From contig JALSJN010000032.1 of assembly GCA_026989335.1 (NCBI GenBank), positions 1 to 64,000 on the forward strand: DNA of 64,000 nt, read 5' to 3'. The position numbers and the translations under genes are program-made. This DNA is from Thiotrichaceae bacterium. GTDB lineage: Bacteria > Pseudomonadota > Gammaproteobacteria > Thiotrichales > Thiotrichaceae. This document shows positions 1 through 9,568 of this stretch, piece by piece. The notes under the pieces are model-generated. The model did not search any database, had not been told where the DNA came from, and saw nothing but the letters and a program-made list of their open reading frames with translations. Numbering within the stretch: the stretch's first letter is position 1; each line of letters begins with the position of its first letter.

Positions 1-195
1 TGTGAATGTGACTACTGTATTGAGAATGAGGAATTCCATGTTATGGAATGCGTAGGTTAAAATATATGAGAAATTTACAGCTATAAAAATAAAAATAATT
101 ATTTCATGCAGTTTATTTTTTTTAGGTGCAGCTATCATTTTTCTTAAGCCTAACAGATTAGTTATTGATTTTTTTAAATCACTTAAGTTTGCCAT
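1..195 (-). CDS. Partial membrane protein (N-terminus only, runs off window)
   Basis: Reading the minus strand from 195 to base 1 gives 65 codons without a stop, beginning MANLSDLKK and leaving the window. Two hydrophobic stretches are visible, around residues 30-47 (EIIIFIFIAVNFSYIL) and again from about 55 (FLILNTVVTF), so a multi-pass inner-membrane protein is likely. Its position next to polysaccharide genes would fit an O-antigen polymerase, ligase or flippase, but that is inference from context only. The Shine-Dalgarno sequence is weak, so the exact start is uncertain. Confidence 0.45.
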   Translation of the reverse strand, partial: MANLSDLKKSITNLLGLRKMIAAPKKNKLHEIIIFIFIAVNFSYILTYAFHNMEFLILNTVVTFT

Positions 196-492
196 TAACA
201 AAGAAAAACTTAGGGATTTTATCCATGATAATAACGGATAAGAGTGGTTTTTAATATAACCATTGGTCTTATTTAAATATACTTTTGTAGCAGAAGCATT
301 TAACCTATTTGTGCTTGATACTTCCTTTTAATCGAATGTGCCGGTAAATAAAAATAACAATAAACAAGCCCGAAAGCTCGAATAAACTACAACCTATTTC
401 AATTTCTAATGCTTGAATTCACTCTACCTTATAGCGGTTACGTGTTTAGTTAAATAGTCATTGAATAATAATTAAAATAAAGGATAATTAAA
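196..492. other. Divergent intergenic spacer, AT-rich
   Basis: No gene is seen in these 297 bases. They separate the divergent partial membrane gene from the lyase-like lipoprotein gene. An AAAGGATAA Shine-Dalgarno sequence precedes the ATG at 493. Promoters for both sides must lie here, but no pair of -35/-10 boxes stands out from the AT-rich background. Confidence 0.5.
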
Positions 493-2292
493 ATGTACCC
501 CCTTAATAAACACCTAAGGCTATCTATGTCTATTTCTGTATTCTGTATGTTTCTTTCTGCTTGTGGTGGTCAAGGTGATCAAGTTACGCCAAAACCACCT
601 GAGCTTGCCAATAAAACAGAAGTTTCAACAGTGCCGAACAAAAAGTCCTCTGTAATTACTCTTGGTACTTTAAAAGCATTTCCAACAGCAGAAGGAGCTG
701 GGGCAGGTGCAACGGGTGGACGTGGTGGTAAAGTAGTTTACGTAACTAACACGAATGAAAAAGGGGCTGGCTCATTATTTGAAGCGGTGACGGGGTATGG
801 AAATGAAAAAAGAACAATCGCCTTTGCTGTAGGTGGGCGTTTTAATGTATCAACATGGGAATGGACTGAAAATGTAGGAAATTTTACCTTGGCAGGACAA
901 ACAGCGAATGATTTAGGTGGAGTGCATATTGTATCAATTCCTTATCATGAAAACTCGCAAGGCATTCAGTATAAGTACTATCAAGGTGCAATTTGGAGCT
1001 ATCTCAACCAAGACTTTGATCGTTCAATTCCTGCTAATGGTAGTTTGTATTTGACTCATAGTGATAATATGGCAATCCGATATATTTCTGCAAAAGGAGG
1101 GTGGGAATCAGGTATACACCATGAGGCAAGGTTTAATGCCTTTGGAACGAAGAATTGTACAAATCTTATCTATGATCATTATTCTTCTGGTTTTAGCTCT
1201 TACTTAGGCAAACTTGGCGGGACCAATAGAAATACTGGAAAAGAGGGGGGTATCACAATGCAATACTCTCTAGGGCATGAAGGAGTTGCAAAGCATGGTG
1301 TTGGATTTGTTTTAGGCGCTTACTTTAAAAATGTGGTTGGAGCAAGGTCTGAGAAAGAGCAAATTGACAAGTGGCGTACTGCCGCGGGAGCAACTGATTT
1401 TCATCATAATGCTTTTATTTTGAATACCCATCGTCATACGGGAAATATAGTAGCGGGAGATTCTGGGCGTTATAAAAGAATATCTAATTATATTTATGGT
1501 GTAGGAAGTCGGTTAGATAGCTTTAATGGAAATATGCAGATAGATTACGTGAACAATGTCTATGAGGCATCTAACGTTAATGATGTTCATTTGGGTTATT
1601 TACATAAGTTTGAAATAGCAAACTCTATAGCGGCACCAGGAATAGCGATACAGCCGTCGCTATATCTCAATGGTAATAAAGTGGTTAAACAAGATGGCTC
1701 TTTACTGATCTCAGCTGCTAATCAATGGTCCATGATTTCAATGAAGCCTGATGAGTCAATGGGTGAAGAATATAGAAACACACCTCTATGGGGAAAACGT
1801 CACCATGAGCAAGTACCTGATAGTCCTTTGTATCATCGTACGTCTGCGATAAAAAAAGGAAAGTATCCAATCACAGTAACACCTACAGATGAAGTGAAAA
1901 ACTATGTGCTCAATAATGCAGGGGCTGGAGTAAGATTTAACTTGGATGGTACTACATATAATGATGATCAAATTGACTTGAAGTATATTTCAATTGCGAA
2001 AGAAAAGTCAGGGCCGAGTAATGACGATGAGCTAGGGAATAAGTCACGGTTAGTCATTCCAAATTATGTAACTACAAAAAGAAACTTAACAAAATTTGAC
2101 TCTGATAGAGATGGTATGGCCGATTCTTGGGAGAAAAAGCATGGTTTAAAGGTGGGTGCTAAAGATAATAACGCAGTAAAAAGAGACTGGACTATTCAGG
2201 GATACTCTATTAAAAATAATGCAGGATATACTAATCTTGAAATTTACTTGGCTGAACTAGCTGGCGACTTTCATTTGTTGGCAAAAAAATAA
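493..2292 (+). CDS. Pectate-lyase-like (PL1-type parallel beta-helix) lipoprotein
   Basis: The N-terminus carries a lipoprotein signal with lipobox LSAC (Cys24), so the protein should be lipid-anchored in the envelope, probably the outer membrane. Residues ~60-140 read FPTAEGAGAGATGGRGGKV, then VTNTNEKGAGSLFEAV, RTIAFAVGG and FTLAGQT. This is the opening of secreted PL1-like pectate lyases, where FPGAEGFG...TGGRGG...GSLR...IAGQT is typical. The C-terminus has an acidic SDRDGMADSWEKKHGL segment followed by GYTNLEIYL, also typical of that group. The 599-aa length fits. The likely substrate is a uronic-acid-rich polymer; the UDP-galacturonate pathway genes at 6.7-9 kb make a link to the cell's own polysaccharide plausible. 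Catalytic residues cannot be assigned by eye, so enzymatic activity is inference. Confidence 0.72.
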   Translation: MYPLNKHLRLSMSISVFCMFLSACGGQGDQVTPKPPELANKTEVSTVPNKKSSVITLGTLKAFPTAEGAGAGATGGRGGKVVYVTNTNEKGAGSLFEAVTGYGNEKRTIAFAVGGRFNVSTWEWTENVGNFTLAGQTANDLGGVHIVSIPYHENSQGIQYKYYQGAIWSYLNQDFDRSIPANGSLYLTHSDNMAIRYISAKGGWESGIHHEARFNAFGTKNCTNLIYDHYSSGFSSYLGKLGGTNRNTGKEGGITMQYSLGHEGVAKHGVGFVLGAYFKNVVGARSEKEQIDKWRTAAGATDFHHNAFILNTHRHTGNIVAGDSGRYKRISNYIYGVGSRLDSFNGNMQIDYVNNVYEASNVNDVHLGYLHKFEIANSIAAPGIAIQPSLYLNGNKVVKQDGSLLISAANQWSMISMKPDESMGEEYRNTPLWGKRHHEQVPDSPLYHRTSAIKKGKYPITVTPTDEVKNYVLNNAGAGVRFNLDGTTYNDDQIDLKYISIAKEKSGPSNDDELGNKSRLVIPNYVTTKRNLTKFDSDRDGMADSWEKKHGLKVGAKDNNAVKRDWTIQGYSIKNNAGYTNLEIYLAELAGDFHLLAKK

Positions 2293-2331
2293 TGATAGGA
2301 AGTTTAACTACTGAAAAACGTCACCAATTAT

Positions 2332-2354
2332 AAACTACTTGTAAAGTAGTTTTT
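2332..2354 (+). terminator. Hairpin terminator after the lyase-like gene
   Basis: AAACTACTT, a 3-base loop, then AAGTAGTTT followed by further T residues: a 9-bp perfect stem 40 bases downstream of the stop at 2292. Confidence 0.55.
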
Positions 2355-2426
2355 GGGATTTTGGCCCCATGTTCAAGTTGATTTAATTCTAAAAATAAAA
2401 AAGCTCTTCAGCCAAGGTTGTAATTA

Positions 2427-3425
2427 ATGGTACATTCAATTCAATATATGAGAGCAATAGCTGCTTTATTAGTTGTAGTTGCTCATGCTGTTTGGAAAGG
2501 TTCGCAGTATAGTTCCTCACCGATGAGTTGGTTTAATGTTGGTGGTATAGGCGTAGACCTATTCTTTGTTATATCTGGTTTTATAATGTGTCATGTTACT
2601 TATAAGCGAGAAGTTTCTTTTTTATCATTCATGAAGGCTCGTTTCATACGAATATTGCCTTTGTATTGGCTGTTAACAAGTATGGCACTTTTAATTTACC
2701 TGTTCTTTCCAGAGAAAATCAACAGTTCTAGGGGGGAGACGGGTATATTAGCATCATATTTTTTGTTTCCAAATGAAAGTCGTTTTTTAGTTTCAAATGG
2801 CTGGACATTAAGTTATGAGTTCTATTTTTATGTCATATTTGCAATAGGGCTATTTTTTTCGAATAGTTTAAAGTATCTCCTTCCTGTTGTATTGATGCTA
2901 ATTTTGGTTATTTCAGGATTTATTGTAGAGTCAGATAATATACAGTTTGAATTTTTAACCAATACCCGTTTATTAGAGTTTATTTGCGGGATTTGTATAT
3001 TCTTTTTCTTTATTAAATACACGATAAAAAAAACATATTCGTTAATTCTAATAGCCCTCTCTTTGGTGGTTTTAATATTTATTAATTTTATGGGCAATGA
3101 GAATGACCAAATGTTTTATTATCTATTGCCCGTTCTTCTGTTTTTTGTGGGGATGCGAGGCTTAGAAGATACTGTTTTTTCTAAACAACCTCAAGGCAAG
3201 GCTCTTAGAATATTAAGTAAAATTGGTGACTCGTCATACTCTTTGTATTTATTTCACCCTTTTGCTTTGGTTCTAGCTTCTATTGTGTTGAATAAGTTAG
3301 GTATTACAGCGTACGGGTATTTGTTTGTCGGGCTACTCGTCTTTATTAGTGTTGCAACTGGTTGGCTAGTTTATGTGTATCTTGAGTTGAAAATAAACAA
3401 AGTAGTAAAAAGAAAATTCACTTAG
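2427..3425 (+). CDS. Acyltransferase family 3 membrane protein
   Basis: A 332-aa polytopic membrane protein of the acyltransferase-3 (OafA/NodX/WecH-like) family, which moves acyl groups onto sugars of surface polysaccharides at the inner membrane. Visible marks are the N-terminal helix ending in the conserved histidine (IAALLVVVAHAVWKG), the GIGVDLFFVISGFIM segment that defines the family, and the later SNGWTLSYEFYFY motif. About ten hydrophobic segments follow one another. It lacks a periplasmic SGNH domain, unlike the next gene. Only 12 bases separate it from that gene, so the two probably form one transcript. The precise acyl donor and sugar acceptor cannot be read from sequence. Confidence 0.85.
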   Translation: MVHSIQYMRAIAALLVVVAHAVWKGSQYSSSPMSWFNVGGIGVDLFFVISGFIMCHVTYKREVSFLSFMKARFIRILPLYWLLTSMALLIYLFFPEKINSSRGETGILASYFLFPNESRFLVSNGWTLSYEFYFYVIFAIGLFFSNSLKYLLPVVLMLILVISGFIVESDNIQFEFLTNTRLLEFICGICIFFFFIKYTIKKTYSLILIALSLVVLIFINFMGNENDQMFYYLLPVLLFFVGMRGLEDTVFSKQPQGKALRILSKIGDSSYSLYLFHPFALVLASIVLNKLGITAYGYLFVGLLVFISVATGWLVYVYLELKINKVVKRKFT

Positions 3426-3437
3426 GGTGCTTGGTAT

Positions 3438-5363
3438 ATGTCAAATATGAAATATAGGGCTGATATTGATGGGTTGCGTGCCGTATCTGTAATTGCTGTT
3501 ATATTATTTCACTCTGGCTTTGAATTTATTTCTGGAGGGTATATAGGTGTAGATATCTTTTTCGTTATTAGTGGTTACCTAATAACAGGGCTTGTTTATG
3601 ATGAAGTAAAAACAGGGCAGTTTACAATTTCAGGTTTTTATAAAAGACGAATAGCGAGGCTTTTTCCTGCATTAATTATTACATTATTGTTAGTTTTAAT
3701 TTTTGGTTTCTTTTTCTACGATAACAACGCTTTTGACAACCTTGGAAAAGAGATATTTTTTTCTGCAATAGGCGCCGCAAATATACTTTTTGCTCAAGGG
3801 ATTAACTACTTTGCACAAGAAGAAGCTGTTCGACCACTGATTCATTTATGGTCGCTAGGAGTTGAAGAACAGTTTTACCTTGTTTGGCCAACAATTATAC
3901 TGCTCCTCGCATCTATCTCTCCTAAGAAAATACTAATTATATTCGCAGGGTTGTTTTTGATTTCTTTCGTGTTGGCCGTTTCATCAGTCGATGAAGCTCC
4001 AATAAGTACTTACTTTTATCCGCAATATAGAGCCTTTGAATTAATTGTAGGAGCTATGACCGCGATCTGGATGAGAAGCACATTTTTTCAGCAGAGCGAA
4101 TTAAAAAGACCAGTAAAAGAACTATTGGTTTATTTTTCGGTAGGAGTCATTTTTCTTTCAATGATAATGTTAGATAAGAATTCTACATTTCCTGGTTTTA
4201 ATTCTTTGTATGCTTGTTTTGCCGCAGCACTAATAATTATCTATTCCCCTGGAACAACGCTATTTAAGGTTTTAAGCGTCCCCCCATTAGTACTGATAGG
4301 GCTTATTTCTTATCCTCTTTACTTATATCACCAACCCGTTATATCGTATATTTATTTCTTTAACCTGACTTCAAATAACGTGGTTACGTTTTTAATAGTT
4401 ATATTGAGCGCACTTCCAATGGCGTGGTTAACGTACAAATATATAGAGAAACCGATAAGAAAGGCCGCTCACAAAAAAAATAAGGTACATTATTTTTATT
4501 ATATAGCTCCTTTGGTGCTCGTACTTATATCAATATCTGGGTTGTATATTGCTAAAAATAATGGATTAGGGGAAAGGTTTCAAGTGTTAAACGCCTTTGC
4601 TTATGATGTTTCAAAGCATAGTGAATCTACTTTTGAAAATCGCTTTGAACGAGGAATCAGTTTAACCAGTGGCGAGGGAGAAAAAATCTTGTTTGTAGGT
4701 GATTCTTTGGTACAGCAATATGTGTACCCAATCAGTCAGGCTCTTGGTTTTGATGTTAATAACATTGATGTAGCTACTAGAGGAGGTTGTGTATTATTAA
4801 AGGATATTAAATTTCTAGATGTATTCTCAGACATATCATGCAATGATTTACGAAAAGACCTTTATCAACTAAAAGACAGGAAGTATAAGTATGTGGTTAT
4901 TACACAAAACTGGCATTCTGATTCATATGATAAGAGTGTTTTAAATTTTAAAACGATAGATAAAGATAATTTAAATAACTGGAGTCCTTTTATTAAGGCT
5001 ACTCTTGATCATTTTAAATTAGTGTCTGATACGGTTATTCTTATTGGAGGGCATGTGGAAGTTGAAGGGACGGAGGAACTTAAGCCAACAATATTTTTAT
5101 CACAAGCTGCTTATGATATTTCATTAAACAAATTAAAAGTTATTAATGCGGCGCATTTATCTGAGGCAAATAATTATTTTAATCAATGGCAGTCTGAGAA
5201 AGTATTTATTTTGCAATCGAAAGATCTGTGGTTAGACCAAAATAAAGACTATAAATTACACGATGATAATTGGGCATACTTTATGGACTCGCTTCATGTA
5301 TCAAATGCAAGTACACAATTTGTTATAGAGAAGTTTAAAAAATTGTTTAAAACCCTGCAATAG
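3438..5363 (+). CDS. OafA-type O-acetyltransferase with C-terminal SGNH domain
   Basis: At 641 aa this is the long form: an N-terminal acyltransferase-3 membrane domain (residues ~1-370; YRADIDGLRAVSVIAVILFHSGF with the conserved His, GGYIGVDIFFVISGYLI, HLWSLGVEEQFYLVWP) plus a C-terminal periplasmic SGNH domain. The SGNH part has the nucleophile motif VGDSLV (~residue 420) and a C-terminal DSLH (DxxH) dyad, as in LPS and peptidoglycan O-acetylases. The membrane domain is thought to carry acetyl across the membrane and the SGNH domain to place it on a polysaccharide. It is downstream of another acyltransferase and convergent with a third one 33 bases away. Confidence 0.88.
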   Translation: MSNMKYRADIDGLRAVSVIAVILFHSGFEFISGGYIGVDIFFVISGYLITGLVYDEVKTGQFTISGFYKRRIARLFPALIITLLLVLIFGFFFYDNNAFDNLGKEIFFSAIGAANILFAQGINYFAQEEAVRPLIHLWSLGVEEQFYLVWPTIILLLASISPKKILIIFAGLFLISFVLAVSSVDEAPISTYFYPQYRAFELIVGAMTAIWMRSTFFQQSELKRPVKELLVYFSVGVIFLSMIMLDKNSTFPGFNSLYACFAAALIIIYSPGTTLFKVLSVPPLVLIGLISYPLYLYHQPVISYIYFFNLTSNNVVTFLIVILSALPMAWLTYKYIEKPIRKAAHKKNKVHYFYYIAPLVLVLISISGLYIAKNNGLGERFQVLNAFAYDVSKHSESTFENRFERGISLTSGEGEKILFVGDSLVQQYVYPISQALGFDVNNIDVATRGGCVLLKDIKFLDVFSDISCNDLRKDLYQLKDRKYKYVVITQNWHSDSYDKSVLNFKTIDKDNLNNWSPFIKATLDHFKLVSDTVILIGGHVEVEGTEELKPTIFLSQAAYDISLNKLKVINAAHLSEANNYFNQWQSEKVFILQSKDLWLDQNKDYKLHDDNWAYFMDSLHVSNASTQFVIEKFKKLFKTLQ

Positions 5364-5396
5364 GTAAAAACTAACACTTGGTAAATTAAAAACAAT

Positions 5397-6500
5397 CTAT
5401 TGAGATAATTTTTTTCCTATTGCCTGACCTTTTAGTTCAATGTACTTATATGTGAAGTGTGAAACAAAAATAACAGTTCCTAAAACGGCTAAAATTGCTA
5501 AATTATTATAAAGCGGGCTTCCTAAGTCGATAAAACGCTGCCCATCTATGGTTTGACTGGTTTTTATTCTTAAAAATTTTTCTATGATCATGTACGTAGA
5601 TAGGGAGCCAAAAATTATGATTGTGTGTGTTAAGTAGATTGAATAAGAGAGTTTTCCTAGGTATAGAAAAACGTTACTGCGAAAAAAATTAGAAATATAT
5701 CCTTTTTGGAAAGCAAAAATAAAGATCTGAATGATGAATAAAGCTGTGGCTACTAATGATTTATAAGGTATAGAAGATGAAATGGTCAAAATAACAAGGG
5801 CGATGACTATTAGCTCTAGTATCGTGAATAGATTTTTACCCAAGGTAACAATAGGGTAAATTTTTCTGAATAGAAAATAGATTAGCCCTCCTGCAAAAAA
5901 ACTAGAGAACCCTCTTGCTATGGCTAGTTCTCCAATTGGGGTGTCTTGTTTCATGATAATAGTAATGAAAGCGATAATAGAAAGAATTGACCAAACTATA
6001 AATAAATAAGGTCTTTTAATAAAAAGTGATACAAAAAATAAGAGGTACATGTAAAACTCTATACTGATACTCCAAGATGGAGAGTTCCAGCCAAATGTTT
6101 CAACGTTTGGTAGCCAAGCTTGCAAAAGAAGGGCTGAGGGAATTATATCGTGAGGGTTTTGGGTGTTTGTAAAAGGTATGGCATTAAAACTGAATCCTTT
6201 ATTGTAAGCATAAAGTTTCCCAAATTCTAATAACACAATGATGGTTAAAGTAAAAAGGTGTAGTGGAAATAAACGAAAAGACCGAGATATAATAAATGTT
6301 TTAAAGTTGAGATCTTTTTTTAAGGCGTACCCGTGTGCTAAAACAAAGCCACTTAAAACAAAAAAGAACTCTACAAATAAGAAACTTTCTCTGAAAAATT
6401 CTGGTTCAATAAAACTGCCAACATAATGCATATGAACCACAACTACTAAAATTGCAGCTAAGCCTCTAAAGCTATCTAAAACATCAAATCTACGGGGCAT
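5397..6500 (-). CDS. Acyltransferase family 3 membrane protein
   Basis: A third, distinct acyltransferase-3 protein (367 aa). It starts MPRRFDVLDSFRGLAAILVVVVHMHYVG with the catalytic-type histidine in helix 1, followed by FFFVLSGFVLAHGY and WNSPSWSISIEFYMY. Ten or so transmembrane segments fill the rest and there is no SGNH domain. An AAGAGAAC Shine-Dalgarno sequence precedes the ATG. It is the last minus-strand member of the polysaccharide region and converges on the OafA-type gene. It shares only the family motifs with its two neighbours, so these are not recent duplicates. The substrate is unknown; modification of the surface polysaccharide made from the adjacent sugar-nucleotide pathway is the likely role. 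Confidence 0.84.
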   Translation of the reverse strand: MPRRFDVLDSFRGLAAILVVVVHMHYVGSFIEPEFFRESFLFVEFFFVLSGFVLAHGYALKKDLNFKTFIISRSFRLFPLHLFTLTIIVLLEFGKLYAYNKGFSFNAIPFTNTQNPHDIIPSALLLQAWLPNVETFGWNSPSWSISIEFYMYLLFFVSLFIKRPYLFIVWSILSIIAFITIIMKQDTPIGELAIARGFSSFFAGGLIYFLFRKIYPIVTLGKNLFTILELIVIALVILTISSSIPYKSLVATALFIIQIFIFAFQKGYISNFFRSNVFLYLGKLSYSIYLTHTIIIFGSLSTYMIIEKFLRIKTSQTIDGQRFIDLGSPLYNNLAILAVLGTVIFVSHFTYKYIELKGQAIGKKLSQ

Positions 6501-6743
6501 AAACGTTCTCTTTTCTTGAGTAGGTGTTTTTTTATCAAAAATAATAGCACAACTTATTGTTTGTTACTCATCGGTGTTCGAGGAGCATTTATTCTACGCT
6601 TTTTCAGGTTCAGTCATCTGATCTTTTGCTGAGCCCATCCTGTAATTGGTGAAAAATTAATCACAATCAGATAAGCTTCCTGTTCAAGGATCATTATTGT
6701 CTTTTATAAAAAGTGATCTGATTAAATTTTTTAAGGTTTTTAT

Positions 6744-7913
6744 ATGAAAATTGCTATTGCTGGCACGGGCTATGTAGGCCTCTCAAACGCGATGTTACTG
6801 TCGCAAAACCATCAGGTTACAGCGCTTGATGTTATTCCAGAAAAAGTTGAGATGCTTAATAATAAGCAGTCACCTATTGCGGATGTTGAAATCGAAGATT
6901 TTCTTGCGAATAAAGCATTAAATTTTACGGCTACTTTAGATAAGTATGAGGCTTATGAAGGGGCTGAGTTTATTGTTATCGCTACACCGACTGATTATGA
7001 TACTGAACATAACCACTTTAACACCGATACGGTTGAGGCTGTTATTAAAGATGTCATGGCGATTAACCCCGATGCGGTAATGGTGATTAAATCGACTGTT
7101 CCTGTTGGTTATACCGCAGAAATTAAAGCTAAGTTTGGCACTGATAATATTATTTTTTCGCCTGAGTTTTTACGTGAAGGTCATGCGCTTTATGATAATT
7201 TATATCCTTCGCGTATTATCGTTGGTGAGCGTTCAGAGCGTGCTGAAAAGTTTGCTAATTTATTAGTCGAGGGTGCGATTAAAGAAGATATTGCGGTACT
7301 TTTTGTGGATTCTACTGAAGCTGAAGCGGTTAAACTTTTCTCAAATACCTACCTAGCGATGCGAGTGGCTTACTTTAATGAGCTAGACACCTATGCGCAG
7401 GTTCATGGGCTTAATACGAAACAGATTATAGAAGGTGTTGGTTTAGACCCGCGAATTGGTGATCACTATAATAATCCATCATTTGGTTATGGTGGTTATT
7501 GCTTGCCAAAAGATACCAAACAGCTACGAGCTAACTATAAAGATGTACCTAGTAATTTGATTAATGCGATTGTTGAATCAAATACAACGCGTAAAGATTT
7601 TATTGCTGATAGGATTATTCAACAACAGCCCAAAATTGTGGGTGTTTATCGTTTAATTATGAAAAGTGGATCTGATAATTTTAGAGCATCTTCGATTCAA
7701 GGCATTATGAAGCGTGTAAAGGCGAAAGGTATTGAGGTTGTCGTTTTTGAGCCAGAGTTAAAAGATGATGAATTTTTTAAGTCTCGTGTAATCCGTGATC
7801 TTAATGAGTTTAAGGCGATGTCAGATATCATTGTCGCTAATCGTTTATCCGATGATATTACTGATGTGCGAGATAAAGTAGTAACCAGTGATTTATTTGG
7901 TCGAGATAGTTAG
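6744..7913 (+). CDS. ugd: UDP-glucose 6-dehydrogenase
   Basis: This enzyme oxidises UDP-glucose twice to UDP-glucuronate with NAD+. The 389-aa length matches the short Ugd type of enterobacteria. The N-terminal Rossmann motif is [15 protein letters not shown]. The middle holds SPEFLREG, and the catalytic cysteine sits in [15 protein letters not shown] around residue 253. The C-terminal UDP-binding domain has [18 protein letters not shown]. An AAGG Shine-Dalgarno sequence precedes the ATG. It is followed 45 bases later by the epimerase gene, so the pair probably forms a two-step pathway to UDP-galacturonate for exopolysaccharide or LPS. Confidence 0.95.
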   Translation: MKIAIAGTGYVGLSNAMLLSQNHQVTALDVIPEKVEMLNNKQSPIADVEIEDFLANKALNFTATLDKYEAYEGAEFIVIATPTDYDTEHNHFNTDTVEAVIKDVMAINPDAVMVIKSTVPVGYTAEIKAKFGTDNIIFSPEFLREGHALYDNLYPSRIIVGERSERAEKFANLLVEGAIKEDIAVLFVDSTEAEAVKLFSNTYLAMRVAYFNELDTYAQVHGLNTKQIIEGVGLDPRIGDHYNNPSFGYGGYCLPKDTKQLRANYKDVPSNLINAIVESNTTRKDFIADRIIQQQPKIVGVYRLIMKSGSDNFRASSIQGIMKRVKAKGIEVVVFEPELKDDEFFKSRVIRDLNEFKAMSDIIVANRLSDDITDVRDKVVTSDLFGRDS

Positions 7914-7958
7914 AGGGTGGCTCAGTCGGGCTAAATAATAAAAATTAGAGGTTTATAA

Positions 7959-8966
7959 ATGAAGGTTTTAGTTACAGGTGCGGCAGGCTTTATTGGTTCT
8001 GCGCTATCCATTCGTTTGTTAGAACGTGGTGATGAGGTTGTGGGAATTGACAATCATAACGATTACTATGATCAAGATTTAAAAGAGGCGCGTCTTGCAC
8101 GCCACGCTGTCCACCCTAACTATACGCATATTCGTATGAACCTTGAAGATCGTGAAGGCATGGCTGAGTTATTTAAAACGCAGCAGTTTGAAGGTGTTGT
8201 TAACCTCGCTGCGCAAGCAGGGGTTCGATATTCATTGGAAAACCCTTTAGCTTATATTGATACTAATTTGGTTGGTTTTGGGCATATTTTAGAAGGTTGT
8301 CGTCACAATAAAGTCGGTCATTTGGTCTATGCTTCATCAAGCTCGGTTTATGGTTCTAATACTAAAATGCCATTCTCAACGCATGATAACGTCAATCACC
8401 CTGTTAGTTTGTATGCAGCAACTAAAAAAGCCAATGAGTTAATGTCGCATACATATAGTCATTTATATGATTTACCAACAACCGGTTTACGTTTCTTTAC
8501 TGTTTACGGCCCGTGGGATCGTCCTGATATGGCGCTACAGAAGTTTACTCGCCGTATACTTCGTGGTGACGAAATTCAAATTTATAATTATGGAAAGCAT
8601 CGCCGAGACTTTACTTATATCGATGATATTGTTGAAGGTGTGATTCGCATTCTTGATCGACCAGCAATGGGTAACCCTGACTGGAGTGGTGATGCGCCTG
8701 ATTCGGCTACCAGTAAAGCGCCTTGGCGTATTTATAACATTGGAAACAATAATCCTGTCGAGCTATTAGATTATATTGATGCCTTGGAAGAATCTTTAGG
8801 TGTTGAAGTGAAGAAGGAATTACTGCCGCTACAGCCTGGCGATGTACCCGATACCTATGCAGATGTTGATGATTTGGTCAGCGAGTTTGGCTATAAGCCA
8901 TCAATGTCAGTGAAGGAAGGGGTTAAGAACTTTGCAGATTGGTATAAGGAATACCATAACGTTTAG
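7959..8966 (+). CDS. UDP-glucuronate 4-epimerase (SDR family)
   Basis: An extended short-chain dehydrogenase (335 aa). It has the NAD-binding [10 protein letters not shown] at the N-terminus, YASSSSVYG in the middle and the catalytic YAATKK (YxxxK) around residue 151. The [22 protein letters not shown] segment is characteristic of the UDP-glucuronate/UDP-galacturonate epimerase branch (CapI/WbnF-like) rather than GalE. The product would be UDP-galacturonate, a precursor of acidic capsule, LPS or exopolysaccharide. An AGAGG Shine-Dalgarno sequence lies just ahead. It is the second gene after ugd. A repeat element begins 19 bases after its stop and is followed by a strong hairpin, so the transcript should end there. 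Confidence 0.88.
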   Translation: MKVLVTGAAGFIGSALSIRLLERGDEVVGIDNHNDYYDQDLKEARLARHAVHPNYTHIRMNLEDREGMAELFKTQQFEGVVNLAAQAGVRYSLENPLAYIDTNLVGFGHILEGCRHNKVGHLVYASSSSVYGSNTKMPFSTHDNVNHPVSLYAATKKANELMSHTYSHLYDLPTTGLRFFTVYGPWDRPDMALQKFTRRILRGDEIQIYNYGKHRRDFTYIDDIVEGVIRILDRPAMGNPDWSGDAPDSATSKAPWRIYNIGNNNPVELLDYIDALEESLGVEVKKELLPLQPGDVPDTYADVDDLVSEFGYKPSMSVKEGVKNFADWYKEYHNV

Positions 8967-8984
8967 GCTGTAAATAGATAAATA

Positions 8985-9143
8985 GAGACCTTTGCAGGAA
9001 TCGGATGACGAGTAAAAATGGCTGAAATTCCACTGATTTTCGTTGGAAAACTTGCTAATAACTCGTTATTAGCTTCATTTTCTGCCTCAATCAGTGAAAT
9101 TTCATCCGGTTTTTCTTTCGCGACAAACTAGTGCAAAGGTCCC
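8985..9143 (+). repeat. Family-1 TIR hairpin element, full copy a (159 bp)
   Basis: A 159-bp element with terminal inverted repeats: GAGACCTTTGCA at the left and TGCAAAGGTCCC at the right, with further complementarity inward. No open frame of note. It begins 19 bases after the epimerase stop in a convergent gap. Copies with the same tips and interior are at 45344 and, inverted, at 62320. This size and structure fit a MITE, the non-autonomous derivative of an insertion sequence; the parent transposase is not in the window. Confidence 0.85.
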
Positions 9144-9180
9144 CAATAAAAAGCCAGCATTTAGCTGGCTTTTTATTGGG
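9142..9180. terminator. Strong bidirectional terminator (17-bp perfect stem)
   Basis: A perfect 17-bp inverted repeat around the 5-base loop ATTTA, with arm AATAAAAAGCCAGC and its complement GCTGGCTTTTTATT at the core. A-rich and T-rich flanks allow termination in both directions, serving the epimerase (plus) and thioredoxin (minus). Its left arm overlaps the last bases of the repeat element. Confidence 0.9.
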
Positions 9181-9188
9181 TTATTCAT

Positions 9189-9509
9189 TTATATGTTTTG
9201 ATCTAAAAATGCCGTCAACTGTGATTTATTCAAAGCACCAACTTTAGTCGCTTCTACTTCGCCATTTTTAAATAGCATTAAGGTAGGAATCCCGCGAATG
9301 CCGTATTTAGGCGGTGTATCACCGTTATCATCAATATTTAATTTGCCGACAATGACTTTGCCTTCATATTCTGTGGCAATTTCTTCTAAAATTGGGGCGA
9401 TTGATTTACACGGGCCACACCATTCTGCCCAGTAATCTACTAGTACAGGTGTGTCGTTTTTGATAACGTCTTCTTCAAATGTTGCGTCGGTTAGTGTCAC
9501 TATGCTCAC
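9189..9509 (-). CDS. trxA: Thioredoxin
   Basis: Cytoplasmic thioredoxin of the usual length (106 aa), with the active site WAEWCGPCK around residues 28-36 and the cis-proline segment [11 protein letters not shown]. It reduces disulfides of ribonucleotide reductase and other enzymes at the expense of thioredoxin reductase. The start is a GTG at 9509, chosen because a good CTGGAGAAG Shine-Dalgarno sequence lies six bases upstream and the product then begins [11 protein letters not shown], like other thioredoxins. It stands alone, converging on the epimerase gene across a strong bidirectional terminator. Confidence 0.95.
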   Translation of the reverse strand: MSIVTLTDATFEEDVIKNDTPVLVDYWAEWCGPCKSIAPILEEIATEYEGKVIVGKLNIDDNGDTPPKYGIRGIPTLMLFKNGEVEATKVGALNKSQLTAFLDQNI

Positions 9510-9568
9510 GATATGCTTCTCCAGCTTGGTTGATGGTAAATGTTATTATCAGGTTGAAATGAAATAAT

